From positions 124,001 through 188,000 of the forward strand of contig NZ_NTJD01000002.1 in assembly GCF_002358085.1 (NCBI RefSeq): DNA of 64,000 nucleotides, read 5' to 3'. A program made the translations under genes and the position numbers. A model generated the notes under the pieces. The model was not told the DNA's origin, searched no databases, and saw only the letters and a program-made list of their open reading frames with translations. Below, one piece after another: positions 9,810 through 18,608 of this stretch. The stretch is from Pseudothioclava arenosa. GTDB lineage: Bacteria > Pseudomonadota > Alphaproteobacteria > Rhodobacterales > Rhodobacteraceae. Position 1 is the first letter of the stretch. Each line of letters begins with the position of its first letter.

Positions 9810-10703
9810 ATGACCCCGCCTGCGCAGGATAAACCCCTTCTCGGTATCCTCTGGATGCTCGGCACCACCGTCTGCTTCGCGGCGGTGAACGTGATCGTGC
9901 ATTACCTCGGCGCCGATGTGCCCGCCGCGCAGACCTCGTTCATTCGTTTTGCCTGGGGTGTGGTGTTTGTCGCCCCCGCGCTCTGGAGCTTCACCCGCAC
10001 CCGCTATTCGGGCCGGGTCTGGGCGCTGTTCGGGCTGCGTGGCGCCTTGCAGGCGATCGCGGTTCTGCTGTGGTTCTTCGCCATGGCGCGCACGCCGATC
10101 GCCGATGTCACCGCGATCGGTTACCTCAACCCGATCGTGGTGTCTCTGGGCGGCGCGCTGCTCTTGGGCGAGGGGTTCGCCTGGCGCCGGGGCCTTGCGG
10201 TCGTGGCGGCGCTGCTGGGCGCGCTGATCATCCTGCGCCCGGGTGTTCGCGAAATCCTGCCCGGTCATGTCGCACAGCTTGGCGCGGCGCTGTTTTTCGG
10301 CGCGGCCTATCTGGTGGCCAAGCGGCTCACAGGCTTTGCCTCGGCCACGGCGATCGTCGCCAATATGACGCTGATCGTGACGCTCTGCCTCGCGCCTTTC
10401 GCGATCGCCGTCTGGCAGCCGATCGGCCTGACCGAGGTGCTCTGGCTTGGCGCCACCGCGGCCTTCGCCACTTTCGCGCATTACTGCATGACGCGGGCGT
10501 TCCAATGCGCGCCGGTCTCGGTCACGCAACCGGTGGTGTTTCTGCAACTGGTCTGGGCGTCAAGCGCCGGCTGGGTGATCTTTGACGAGGCGGTGGACCC
10601 GTTCGTGATGCTGGGCGGCGCGCTGATCATCGCGGCCGTTACCTACCTGTCCTGGCGCGAAGCCCAGATCAAACGCCGCGCCGCGCGCGCGGCCCGCGCC
10701 TGA
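9810..10703 (+). CDS. DMT superfamily (EamA) transporter
   Basis: A 297-residue protein with ten predicted membrane helices and two EamA repeats (about residues 8-140 and 153-285). The helices include FIRFAWGVVFVAPALW, ADVTAIGYLNPIVV and SVTQPVVFLQLVWAS. This is the drug/metabolite exporter fold; the substrate is unknown. A ribosome binding site AAAGGA stands 3 bases before the ATG. The stop is followed within 3 bases by a copy of the dispersed repeat and then by the end of choV on the opposite strand. Confidence 0.85.
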   Translation: MTPPAQDKPLLGILWMLGTTVCFAAVNVIVHYLGADVPAAQTSFIRFAWGVVFVAPALWSFTRTRYSGRVWALFGLRGALQAIAVLLWFFAMARTPIADVTAIGYLNPIVVSLGGALLLGEGFAWRRGLAVVAALLGALIILRPGVREILPGHVAQLGAALFFGAAYLVAKRLTGFASATAIVANMTLIVTLCLAPFAIAVWQPIGLTEVLWLGATAAFATFAHYCMTRAFQCAPVSVTQPVVFLQLVWASSAGWVIFDEAVDPFVMLGGALIIAAVTYLSWREAQIKRRAARAARA

Positions 10704-10705
10704 GC

Positions 10706-10729
10706 CTTTCATCGAGCCCCAAATACTCC
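10706..10729 (-). repeat. Dispersed intergenic repeat unit, copy 1
   Basis: A 24-base unit that on the minus strand reads GGAGTATTT, GGGGCTCG, ATGAAAG. It fills the short gap between the convergent DMT exporter and choV genes. The same unit recurs near 15.8, 28.6, 51.3 and 62.7 kb. Confidence 0.65.
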
Positions 10730-10739
10730 CGCCGGAGGC

Positions 10740-11786
10740 TCAGCCCGCACCGCCGCGCGGGTCGATGAGCCGCCCGATCACGCCCTCGCGGGTGATCCGC
10801 CGCCCGTCCGAGAGCGCCACGGCCGGTTGGCGCCGCAACAGCTCCATCACGTCCTTCACCGGGGTTTCGAGCGGCAGGGCCGCGCCTTCAGCCGCGCCCG
10901 GCTCGGCCAGATCGGCCGCGGTCAGCACGCCCAGCGGGTTCATGTGCGCGACGAAATCGGCCACGTAATCGTTGACCGGATTGGCGATGATGTCGCGCGC
11001 CGTGCCCAGCTGCACGATCCGCCCGCCCTCCATCAGCGCGATCCGGTTGCCGAGCTTGAAGGCTTCATCAAGGTCGTGGCTGACGAAGATGATCGTGCGC
11101 TTGAGCGTCTTTTGCAGCTCCAGCAACTCGTCTTGCAGATGCGCGCGAATGAGCGGGTCGAGCGCGGAAAACGGCTCGTCCATCAACAGGATCGGCGCCT
11201 CGGTGGCAAAGGCGCGCGCAAGCCCCACGCGCTGCTGCATGCCGCCGGACAGCTCACCCACCTTGCGTTCCGCCCAGTCAGAGAGCCCCACCAACTCAAG
11301 CTGCTGATCGACGCGGGCGCGGCGCTCGGGCTTGGGCAGGCCCGCCAGTTCCAGCCCGAGGCCCACGTTTTCGCGCACCGAGCGCCAGGGCAGGAGCCCG
11401 AATTGCTGGAACACCATCGCCACCCGGTGCAGCCGGATCCGGCGCAGGGTCGCGGCATCGGCATGGGTCACATCGACCAGCGTGTTGCCATCGCAGACCT
11501 CGACCGCGCCGCGGCAGACGGGGTTGAGCCCGTTCACCGCGCGCAAGAGCGTGGATTTGCCCGAACCCGACAGGCCCATCAGCACGAGGATTTCGCCCTC
11601 GGCCACCTCCAGCGCGCAATCATGCACGCCCAGCACCTGGCCGGTCTGTTCCTGGATCTCGGCGCGCGAGCGGCCTTCGTCCATCAGGGGCAGGGCGGTC
11701 TCGGGGTCGCCTCCGAAGACGATCGAGACATTGTCGAAACGCACCGCGATGCCCGCGGTCGCTTTCGGATCGGTGAGATGGCTCAT
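10740..11786 (-). CDS. choV: Choline ABC transporter ATP-binding protein
   Basis: A 348-residue ABC ATPase of the ProV/OpuAA/ChoV type. Walker A is GLSGSGKSTLL, the signature is LSGGMQQRVGLARAF, and Walker B is ILLMDEPFSALDP. The N-terminal extension and the C-terminal regulatory part (about 270-348, ending GVIGRLIDPRGG) fit the family. Choline rather than betaine or proline is assigned because choXWV lies back to back with betIBA. It overlaps choW by 4 bases. Confidence 0.9.
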   Translation of the reverse strand: MSHLTDPKATAGIAVRFDNVSIVFGGDPETALPLMDEGRSRAEIQEQTGQVLGVHDCALEVAEGEILVLMGLSGSGKSTLLRAVNGLNPVCRGAVEVCDGNTLVDVTHADAATLRRIRLHRVAMVFQQFGLLPWRSVRENVGLGLELAGLPKPERRARVDQQLELVGLSDWAERKVGELSGGMQQRVGLARAFATEAPILLMDEPFSALDPLIRAHLQDELLELQKTLKRTIIFVSHDLDEAFKLGNRIALMEGGRIVQLGTARDIIANPVNDYVADFVAHMNPLGVLTAADLAEPGAAEGAALPLETPVKDVMELLRRQPAVALSDGRRITREGVIGRLIDPRGGAG

Positions 11787-12619
11787 TTCTCGCCCCCCCG
11801 GCGCAACATGCGGTCAAGGATGATCGCGACGACCACGATCACGAAGCCCGATTCAAAGCCGAGCGCGGTGTTGACGGAGTTGAGCGCCCGCACCACCGGC
11901 ACGCCCAGCCCGTCGGCGCCCACCAGCGCCGCGATCACCACCATCGACAGGGACAGCATGATCGTCTGATTGAGCCCCGCCATGATCTGCGGCGTGGCAT
12001 AGGGCAGCTCGACCTTCCACAGCACCTGCCGCCCCGTCGCGCCAAAGGATTTCGCGGCTTCCAGCAGAGCTTGCGGCGTCGAGCTTACCCCCAGATGCGT
12101 CAGGCGGATCGGGGCGGGCAGCACGAAGATCACCGTCGCGATCAGCCCCGGCACCATGCCGATGCCGAAAAACACGATCGCCGGGATCAGGTAGACAAAG
12201 GTCGGCAGCGTCTGCATCAGGTCCAGGATCGGCTGCATCGCGGTGTAAAGGCGCGGCCGGTGCGCGGCGGCGATGCCGATCGGCACCCCGATCACCATGC
12301 ACACGACGCAGGACGACAGCACCAGCGTCAGGCTTTCGGTCGTTTCCTCCCAATAGCCCTGATTGAGGATGAACAGGAATCCGGCCAGCACCATCGCGGC
12401 GGTCTTCCAGTTGCGTTGCAGCCCGAAGGTGAGCGCGGTGAACAGCCCGACGATCACCAGCGGATGCGGCGTTTGCAACAGCCACAGGATCGCGTCGATC
12501 AATCCCTGCATCGCCGACGAGAGCGCATCAAAGAAGCCCCCGGCATTTTCCTTGAACCAGTCGAAGATCTTTTTCGCGGTCTTGCCGACCGGGATCTTGT
12601 GCTCGGTGAGCCAGTCCAC
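11783..12619 (-). CDS. choW: Choline ABC transporter permease
   Basis: A 278-residue permease of the ProW/ChoW family, starting VDWLTEHKIPVGK. It has several membrane helices and a MetI-type cytoplasmic loop (EAAKSFGATGRQVLWKVELP, the EAA motif). The GTG at 12619 was chosen over one 8 codons upstream because GGGAG lies 6 bases before it and homologues start with this segment. The stop overlaps choV (4 bases); choX lies 59 bases upstream in the same direction. The three form one choline import operon. Confidence 0.88.
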   Translation of the reverse strand: MDWLTEHKIPVGKTAKKIFDWFKENAGGFFDALSSAMQGLIDAILWLLQTPHPLVIVGLFTALTFGLQRNWKTAAMVLAGFLFILNQGYWEETTESLTLVLSSCVVCMVIGVPIGIAAAHRPRLYTAMQPILDLMQTLPTFVYLIPAIVFFGIGMVPGLIATVIFVLPAPIRLTHLGVSSTPQALLEAAKSFGATGRQVLWKVELPYATPQIMAGLNQTIMLSLSMVVIAALVGADGLGVPVVRALNSVNTALGFESGFVIVVVAIILDRMLRRGGEK

Positions 12620-12678
12620 GTCACGCTCCCTATCGTGGACCACGCGCGGGCGCGCCCGCGCGCGGCCAGTGGTTCAGA

Positions 12679-13608
12679 TCAGTTCAGCGCCGCGGTCAGA
12701 GCCGCCGCCGCATCACCACCGTCCTTCGTGGTCACACCGTCGAGCCAGGGCGTCGCGGCCGCGGGGTGGGCGGCCAGCCAGGCCTTGGCCGCATCCATCG
12801 GATCTTCGCCGTCATTCAGGATCGCGCCCATGATCTCGTTTTCCATCGCGAGCGAGAATTCGAGGTTTTCCAGAAGCTTGCCGACATTCGGGCATTCGGC
12901 CACATAGCCCGCGCGCACGTTGGTTGCGACCTCGGCGCCGCCGAAGTTCGGGCCAAAGTAATCGTCGCCGCCCGCCAGATAGGTCATCGCGAAATTGGCG
13001 TTCATCGGGTGCGGTTCCCAGCCGAGGAAGATCACCGGCTTGCCCGCCTTATCGGCGCGCTCGACCTGCGCGAGCATCCCTTGCTCCGAGCTTTCCACGA
13101 CCTCGAAGCCGTCCAGACCGAAGGCATTCGCGCCGATCATGTCCATGATCAGGCGGTTGCCGTCATTGCCCGGCTCGATGCCATAGATCTTGCCATCAAG
13201 CGCGTCCTTCTGCGCCGCGATGTCGGCGAAATCCTTGATCCCCAGATCGGCGCCGGCCTTGTTGGTGGCCAGCGTGTATTTGGCGCCCACGAGGTTCACG
13301 CGGACGGTTTCGACGGTGCCGGCGTCGCGGTAGGGGGCAATGTCGGCCTCCATCGTCGGCATCCAGTTGCCGAGGAAAATGTCGATATCGCCGCCCGCCA
13401 GCGCCTGATAGGTCACCGGAACCGAGAGCACCTTGATGTCGGTGTCATAGCCCAGCGCCTCCAGCACGGTCGAGGTGACGGCGGTGGTGGCGGTGATGTC
13501 GGTCCAGCCGACATCCGAGAAGGTGACCTTGTCGCAGCCCTCGGCCAGCGCGCCCGAGGCAAGGGCGAGCGAGGCGGTGCCAACAAGCAGGATGGAACGG
13601 ATTGCCAT
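12679..13608 (-). CDS. choX: Choline ABC transporter periplasmic binding protein
   Basis: A 309-residue OpuAC-like solute-binding protein. The signal peptide is about residues 1-22 (hydrophobic core ILLVGTASLALASGALA, cleavage before EGC). The mature part shows VGWTDITATTAVTSTVLEALGY, FLGNWMPTMEADIAPY and VIFLGWEPHPMN, which in ChoX/ProX-type proteins contribute aromatic residues to the quaternary-amine cage. First gene of choXWV, divergent from betI; start preceded by GGGAGAA. Confidence 0.92.
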   Translation of the reverse strand: MAIRSILLVGTASLALASGALAEGCDKVTFSDVGWTDITATTAVTSTVLEALGYDTDIKVLSVPVTYQALAGGDIDIFLGNWMPTMEADIAPYRDAGTVETVRVNLVGAKYTLATNKAGADLGIKDFADIAAQKDALDGKIYGIEPGNDGNRLIMDMIGANAFGLDGFEVVESSEQGMLAQVERADKAGKPVIFLGWEPHPMNANFAMTYLAGGDDYFGPNFGGAEVATNVRAGYVAECPNVGKLLENLEFSLAMENEIMGAILNDGEDPMDAAKAWLAAHPAAATPWLDGVTTKDGGDAAAALTAALN

Positions 13609-13642
13609 GGTTTTCTCCCAGTCGTTACGTTGTTCAGGTTTT

Positions 13643-13662
13643 TATTGATTGACGAGTCAATA
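13643..13662. promoter_or_regulatory. Putative BetI operator between choX and betI
   Basis: An inverted repeat TATTGA-N8-TCAATA that contains an inner perfect palindrome TTGAC-GA-GTCAA (13649-13660). It is the only strong dyad in the 108-base gap between the divergent genes. BetI of E. coli and rhizobia represses the bet and cho genes from AT-rich dyads in the same position, with choline as inducer. On each strand TTGAC could serve as a -35, so one bound dimer could shut both promoters. Identity as the BetI site is inferred. Confidence 0.65.
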
Positions 13663-13716
13663 AACTTCCTTGTAGCTCGGAAAGGCAAGGCTTTTTTACA
13701 AAACGGGGCCAAGATC

Positions 13717-14298
13717 ATGCCGAAGCTTGGCGCAGAGCCTATAAGACGCGCGGCTCTGGTGAAAGCGACGATTGAGACGGTGGGCGAGGCGGGCTCGCTT
13801 GAGGTGACGGTCGCCCAGATCGCGCGCCGCGCGGGCATGTCTTCGGCGCTGGCGCATCACTATTTCGGCTCTAAGGAACAGATCTTTCTGGCCGCGATGC
13901 GGTCGATCCTGTCGATCTATGGCGCGGAGGTGCGCGGCGCGCTGGCCGCCGCCCAAGGCCCCGAAGCGAGGCTGCGCGCGATCCTGCTGGGGTCATTCGC
14001 GCCGGGCTCGTTCCGCCGCGAGGCGATCTCGGCTTGGCTGAATTTCTACGTGCTCGCGCAGCGCCTGCCCGAGGCGCGGCGCCTGCTGCGAATCTATCAG
14101 CGGCGGCTGAAGTCGAACCTGATGCATGAATTGCGCCCGCTGGTGGGCGCGCGCGCCGATCAGGTGGCGCGTGGCTTGGGCGCGATGATCGACGGGGTCT
14201 ATATCCGCGCCGCGCTGGCCGAGGGCGCGCCCGACGCGGGCTACGCCAAGCGCATCGTGCTGGAATATCTGGAACGCGAATTGGAGGGGCAGCCATGA
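13717..14298 (+). CDS. betI: Choline-responsive transcriptional repressor BetI
   Basis: A 193-residue TetR-family protein. The N-terminal helix-turn-helix (about residues 25-50: [26 protein letters not shown]) matches BetI closely, and the rest has the BetI ligand-domain pattern ([35 protein letters not shown]). The ATG at 13717 gives the usual length. It is first in betIBA and overlaps betB by 4 bases. It should repress both betIBA and choXWV until choline binds. Confidence 0.93.
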   Translation: MPKLGAEPIRRAALVKATIETVGEAGSLEVTVAQIARRAGMSSALAHHYFGSKEQIFLAAMRSILSIYGAEVRGALAAAQGPEARLRAILLGSFAPGSFRREAISAWLNFYVLAQRLPEARRLLRIYQRRLKSNLMHELRPLVGARADQVARGLGAMIDGVYIRAALAEGAPDAGYAKRIVLEYLERELEGQP

Positions 14299-15746
14299 GG
14301 GCACAGCCGAAGGCAAGCCATTTCGTCAATGGCGACTGGATGGAAGATGAGGCGGGCGAGGTGATCGAGGTCACCTATCCCTACACCGGCGAGGTGATCG
14401 CGCGGCTCCATGCGGCGACGCCCGCGGTGGTTGAGGCGGCGATTGGGGGTGCGCAGGCCGCGCAGGCCGATTGGGCCGCGCGAAAGCCGGTCGAGCGCGC
14501 GCGCGTCCTGCACCGCGCGGTGGCGCTCATCCGTGAGCGCGCGGCGGAACTGGCGGCGCTGGAAACCCTCGATACCGGCAAGCCCGTTCAGGAAACCGAA
14601 GTGGCCGACTGGCCCTCGGGCGCGGATGCGCTGGAATATTTCGCGGGGCTGGCGCCGACGCTGACCGGCGAGACGATCCCGCTGGGCGGTGATTTCGCCT
14701 ATACGATCCGCGAGCCGCTGGGCGTTTGCGTCGGCATTGGTGCCTGGAATTACCCCAGCCAGATCGCCTGCTGGAAGGCGGCCCCCGCGCTGTCGACGGG
14801 CAACGCGATGGTGTTCAAACCCTCCGAGGTCACGCCGCTGGGCGCGCTGCAACTGGCGCAGATTTTCATCGAAGCTGGCATGCCCGCGGGCGTCTTCAAC
14901 GTGGTGCAGGGGCTTGGTGCGGTGGGGGCGGCGCTGGCCACCGATCCGCGCGTGGCCAAGGTGTCGCTGACCGGCTCGGTGCCGACGGGCGCGCGGGTCT
15001 ATCCGGCGGCGGCGGCGGGGATGAAGCATGTCACGATGGAGCTGGGCGGCAAGTCGCCGATGATCGTCTTTGACGACGCGAGCCTTGAAGACGCGGTGGG
15101 CGCGGCGATGCTGGGGAATTTCTATTCCTCGGGGCAGATCTGCTCGAACGGCACGCGGGTCTTCGTGCAAAAGAGCCTGAAAGAGCGGTTCCTGACCCGT
15201 CTGGCCGAGCGCACGGGCGCGATCGTGGCGGGCGACCCGGAAGACCCCGCGACCCAATTCGGCCCGCTGGTGAATGCGGCGCAGCATGCCAAGGTGCTGG
15301 GCTATATCGAGACGGCCAAGGCCGAGGGCGCGCGGCTGATCTGCGGCGGGGCGGCGGGCAACGAAGGCGCGCTTTTCGTGCAGCCCACGGTCTTTGCCGA
15401 TGTCACCGACGAGATGACCTTGGCGCGCGAAGAGGTGTTCGGGCCGGTCATGGCGGTGCTGGATTTCGAGACCGAGGACGAGGTGATCGCGCGGGCGAAT
15501 GCCACGCAATTCGGGCTGGCGGCGGGGGTGTTCACCGCCGATCTCGCGCGCGGGCACCGGGTGATTGCGCAGCTTCAGGCGGGTACCTGCTGGATCAACG
15601 CCTATAACCTGACGCCGGTCGAGATGCCCTTTGGCGCGGTCAAGACCTCGGGGCTGGGGCGCGAAAACTCGCGCGCGGCGATCGAGCATTACACCCAACT
15701 GAAGGCTGTTTACGTGGGGATGGGGCCGGTCGACTGCCCCTATTGA
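14295..15746 (+). CDS. betB: Betaine-aldehyde dehydrogenase
   Basis: A 483-residue NAD(P)+-dependent aldehyde dehydrogenase. Visible motifs are the active-site glutamate in [14 protein letters not shown], the nucleophile cysteine in [28 protein letters not shown] and [11 protein letters not shown]. It oxidises betaine aldehyde to glycine betaine, the second step after BetA. The first four bases overlap betI. The region after the stop holds two GC hairpins and a dispersed repeat before betA. Confidence 0.94.
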   Translation: MRAQPKASHFVNGDWMEDEAGEVIEVTYPYTGEVIARLHAATPAVVEAAIGGAQAAQADWAARKPVERARVLHRAVALIRERAAELAALETLDTGKPVQETEVADWPSGADALEYFAGLAPTLTGETIPLGGDFAYTIREPLGVCVGIGAWNYPSQIACWKAAPALSTGNAMVFKPSEVTPLGALQLAQIFIEAGMPAGVFNVVQGLGAVGAALATDPRVAKVSLTGSVPTGARVYPAAAAGMKHVTMELGGKSPMIVFDDASLEDAVGAAMLGNFYSSGQICSNGTRVFVQKSLKERFLTRLAERTGAIVAGDPEDPATQFGPLVNAAQHAKVLGYIETAKAEGARLICGGAAGNEGALFVQPTVFADVTDEMTLAREEVFGPVMAVLDFETEDEVIARANATQFGLAAGVFTADLARGHRVIAQLQAGTCWINAYNLTPVEMPFGAVKTSGLGRENSRAAIEHYTQLKAVYVGMGPVDCPY

Positions 15747-15756
15747 GGGCCGTGGG

Positions 15757-15823
15757 GAGGGGGCTTCCGCCCCCGCCGAGGCGGTGCCTCGGCCCCCCGA
15801 GAGTATTTGCGGCTCGATGAAAG
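15757..15823 (+). repeat. Dispersed repeat with paired GC hairpins, copy 2
   Basis: Hairpin GGGGGC-TTCC-GCCCCC, then CCGAGGC-GGT-GCCTCGG, then the 23-base unit GAGTATTT...GGCTCGATGAAAG (15801-15823). It fills the gap between betB and betA. The ATG inside the unit (15817) is in frame with betA, so it extends the betA open frame without being the likely start. Confidence 0.65.
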
Positions 15824-15831
15824 AGACGAAG

Positions 15832-17487
15832 ATGGAAGCGGATTTCGTGATCGTGGGGGCGGGCTCGGGCGGCTCGGCGCTGGGCTATCGGCTGGCCGAG
15901 GCGGGCCATCAGGTGCTGATGATCGAGCATGGCGGCACCGATATGGGCCCGTTCATCCAGATGCCGGCGGCGCTGAGCTATCCGATGAACATGGGGATTT
16001 ACGACTGGGGCTTTGCCTCCGAGCCCGAGCCGCATCTGGGCGGGCGCCGGCTGGTGACGCCGCGCGGCAAGGTGATCGGCGGCTCGTCAAGCATCAATGG
16101 CATGGTTTTCGTGCGCGGCCATGCAAAGGATTTCGACCATTGGGCCGAGACGGGCGCGGCGGGTTGGGGCTATGCCGATGTGCTGCCCTATTTCAAGCGG
16201 ATGGAAAGCTGGCATGGCGGCGCGGATGGCGGGGACGCGGCCTATCGCGGCACCTCGGGGCCGATGCATATCACCCGCGGGCCGCGCCGCAATCCGCTGT
16301 TCAAGGCCTTCATCGAGGCGGGCGCGGCGGCGGGCTACGGCCAGACCGCCGATTACAATGGCGCGCGCCAGGAGGGTTTCGGCCCGATGGAGGCGACGAT
16401 CTGGAAGGGGCGGCGCTGGTCGACGGCGAATGCCTATCTGCGCCCTGCATTGAAGGGCGGGCGGCTGCGGATCGTGCGCGGGCTCGCGCGGCGCGTGGTG
16501 TTTGAGGGCAAGCGGGCGGTCGGCGTGGAAATCGCGCGCGGTGGGCAGATCGAGGTGATCCGCGCGCGCGCCGAGGTGGTGCTGGCGGCCTCGGCGATCA
16601 ACACGCCCAAGCTTTTGATGCTGTCGGGGGTGGGGCCGGGCGCGCATCTTCACAGCCACGGTATCGAGGTGCTGGCCGACCGGCCGGGCGTCGGCGCGAA
16701 CCTGCAAGATCACCTTGAAATCTATATGCAATTCGCCGCGCAGCAGCCGATTACCCTGTTCAAATACTGGAACCTCTGGGGCAAGGCACTGATCGGGGCG
16801 CAATGGCTGTTTACCAAGACCGGGCTGGGGGCGTCCAATCAGTTCGAGGCCTGCGGCTTCATCCGCTCGGACAAGGGCGTGGATTACCCCGACATCCAGT
16901 ATCACTTTTTGCCGATCGCGGTGCGCTACGATGGCAAGGCCGCCGCCGAGGGGCACGGGTTTCAGGTGCATACCGGGCCGATGCGCTCGAAATCGCGCGG
17001 GCGGGTCAGTTTGCGCTCGGCCGATCCGGCTGCCGTGCCCGAGATCCGCTTCAACTACATGTCGCATCCCGACGACTGGGAGGAGTTCCGCAAGGCCGTG
17101 CGGCTCACGCGCGAGATTTTCGCGCAGGTCCCGATGGCCGCGCATGTGAAGCATGAAATCCAGCCCGGCGCGGGGGTGCAGAGCGACGCCGAGATCGACG
17201 CCTTCATCCGCGATCATGCCGAAAGCGCCTATCACCCCTGCGGTACGGCGCGGATGGGCGCGGCGGATGATCCGGGCGCGGTGGTCGACCCCGAGGGTCG
17301 GGTGATCGGCGTCGAGGGCCTGCGCGTGGCCGACAGCTCGGTGTTCCCGCGCATCACCAATGGCAACCTGAACGCGCCCTCGATCATGGTGGGCGAGAAG
17401 GTGGCCGACCATATTCTGGGTCGTCGCCTGCCGCCCGAAGACAGGCCCGCGTGGATCGCACCCGACTGGCAGGCGGCGCAACGTTAA
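15832..17487 (+). CDS. betA: Choline dehydrogenase
   Basis: A 551-residue GMC-family FAD enzyme starting [13 protein letters not shown] (the Rossmann GxGxxG). It has [17 protein letters not shown] (GMC signature 1), [13 protein letters not shown] (signature 2) and the catalytic histidine in [10 protein letters not shown]. It oxidises choline to betaine aldehyde at the membrane and can also act on the aldehyde. The ATG at 15832 gives the normal length; in-frame ATGs upstream lie in or before the repeat. It completes betIBA. Confidence 0.93.
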   Translation: MEADFVIVGAGSGGSALGYRLAEAGHQVLMIEHGGTDMGPFIQMPAALSYPMNMGIYDWGFASEPEPHLGGRRLVTPRGKVIGGSSSINGMVFVRGHAKDFDHWAETGAAGWGYADVLPYFKRMESWHGGADGGDAAYRGTSGPMHITRGPRRNPLFKAFIEAGAAAGYGQTADYNGARQEGFGPMEATIWKGRRWSTANAYLRPALKGGRLRIVRGLARRVVFEGKRAVGVEIARGGQIEVIRARAEVVLAASAINTPKLLMLSGVGPGAHLHSHGIEVLADRPGVGANLQDHLEIYMQFAAQQPITLFKYWNLWGKALIGAQWLFTKTGLGASNQFEACGFIRSDKGVDYPDIQYHFLPIAVRYDGKAAAEGHGFQVHTGPMRSKSRGRVSLRSADPAAVPEIRFNYMSHPDDWEEFRKAVRLTREIFAQVPMAAHVKHEIQPGAGVQSDAEIDAFIRDHAESAYHPCGTARMGAADDPGAVVDPEGRVIGVEGLRVADSSVFPRITNGNLNAPSIMVGEKVADHILGRRLPPEDRPAWIAPDWQAAQR

Positions 17488-17541
17488 GCCTGCGCCGCGA
17501 ATGCCCTTGCATCAGGCGTGCTCCGCCCCGATATCGGGGGT

Positions 17542-18219
17542 ATGTTAAGAATTTGTTCGCTTTTTGTTGCTATCGCTCTGGTTGTCGGTCTGCCGGGCGC
17601 CCGGTCGGCCGAGGCCGAGCAATTGCGCGGTGTGGCCCGGATCGTCGATGGCGATACGCTGGATCTTGCCGGCACGCGGGTGCGCCTGTTTGGCATTGAC
17701 GCGCCCGAAAGCAATCAGCGTTGCCGCGATGCGCGGGGGCGCAAGTGGGACTGCGGCGATTACGCCACCAAGACGCTTGCCCAACTGGCCAAGGGGCAGG
17801 TGATCTGCGAGCGGCGTGATACGGATCGTTACGGGCGCATGGTGGCGGTGTGTCGCGCAGAAGGGCGAGACGTCGGTGGCGCGATGGTCGAGCAAGGCGC
17901 GGCCTGGGCCTATCGCAAGTATTCGCTTGATTATGTGCGCCAAGAGGCCCGCGCCGAGGCCGCGGGCAGGGGCCTGTGGTCCGGAGAGGCGGAGCGCGCC
18001 GAAACCTTCCGCAAGCGCGAATCGCAGGCGAGCGCGCAGCCCGTGTCGCGGAGCGGCGGCTGCGTCATCAAAGGGAATATCTCGGAGCGCGGGCGCATCT
18101 ATCATCTTCCCGGACAAAAATTCTACGAACAGACCCGGATTTCCGAGAGTAAGGGCGAGCGTTGGTTTTGCTCGGAATCGGAGGCGCGCGCGGCGGGCTG
18201 GCGGCGCGCGGCGAACTGA
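17542..18219 (+). CDS. Secreted thermonuclease (SNase)-family protein
   Basis: A 225-residue protein with a signal peptide (core LFVAIALVVGL, cleavage near SAEA). The staphylococcal nuclease-like domain covers about residues 30-145: RIVDGDTLDL, VRLFGIDAPES (Ca2+-site aspartate and catalytic arginine) and CERRDTDRYGRMVA. A C-terminal part of about 55 residues (GGCVIKGNISERGRIYHLPGQ, GERWFCSESEARAAGWR) is common in alphaproteobacterial members; its two cysteines may form a disulfide. The ATG at 17542 was preferred to a GTG at 17518 because it begins the signal peptide. It probably degrades nucleic acid outside the cytoplasm. Confidence 0.85.
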   Translation: MLRICSLFVAIALVVGLPGARSAEAEQLRGVARIVDGDTLDLAGTRVRLFGIDAPESNQRCRDARGRKWDCGDYATKTLAQLAKGQVICERRDTDRYGRMVAVCRAEGRDVGGAMVEQGAAWAYRKYSLDYVRQEARAEAAGRGLWSGEAERAETFRKRESQASAQPVSRSGGCVIKGNISERGRIYHLPGQKFYEQTRISESKGERWFCSESEARAAGWRRAAN

Positions 18220-18231
18220 CGGCAATCCGAT

Positions 18232-18260
18232 TTGACACGCGTCAAGGCGCTGTTTAGCAG
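18232..18260 (+). promoter_or_regulatory. Candidate promoter of the YdcH-like gene with an overlapping TTGAC-N4-GTCAA dyad
   Basis: TTGACA (18232-18237), a 17-base spacer and TAGCAG (18255-18260). The -35 is one arm of a perfect inverted repeat, TTGAC-ACGC-GTCAA (18232-18245), so a dimeric regulator could act here. The -10 is weak. Confidence 0.35.
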
Positions 18261-18305
18261 GCTGAGCTAAGATTCAGGTGAAACAGGAAGAGGGAGAGAT
18301 ACCGA

Positions 18306-18545
18306 ATGTCCAACACCCCGCACACGCTGCAGGAAGAGTTCCCCAGCCAGCTCGAAAAGCTGCATGAACTGAAGCTGTCGAACGCGCATTTTGCCAAGCT
18401 GCTTGAGCAATATGACGTGGTTAACGACAAGGTTCACCGCGCCGAGACTCTGGTCGAGCCGATGGAGCAGTTCGCGGAAACGCAGCTCCGCAAGGAGCGC
18501 GCGGCGATCAAGGATGAGATCGCACAGATGCTGGCCACCGTCTGA
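18306..18545 (+). CDS. YdcH-like DUF465 small protein
   Basis: A 79-residue soluble protein. Composition and pattern (FPSQLEKLHELKLSNAHFAKLLEQYD, then VHRAETLVEPM, KERAAIKDEIAQML) match the DUF465/YdcH family, which folds as an antiparallel helical hairpin or coiled coil. No biochemical function is established. A ribosome binding site GGAAGAGGGAGAG precedes the start. It is a single-gene unit with its own promoter and a strong terminator. Confidence 0.85.
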   Translation: MSNTPHTLQEEFPSQLEKLHELKLSNAHFAKLLEQYDVVNDKVHRAETLVEPMEQFAETQLRKERAAIKDEIAQMLATV

Positions 18546-18576
18546 CCCACCGTCTGACGGCGTGCCGCTTGAACAG

Positions 18577-18603
18577 GCCCCGGAGGCGACTCCGGGGCTT
18601 TGT
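18577..18603 (+). terminator. Terminator after the YdcH-like gene
   Basis: A perfect 9-base stem GCCCCGGAG / CTCCGGGGC with a GCGA tetraloop, followed by TTTGT. It also lies at the 3' end of the convergent pccR gene. Confidence 0.75.
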
Positions 18604-18608
18604 CATGT

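Noticed and set aside
12766-13716. Long N-terminal extension of BetI through choX antisense DNA
   Set aside because: The TetR protein starts at 13717; the extension is the reverse strand of choX plus the promoter region.
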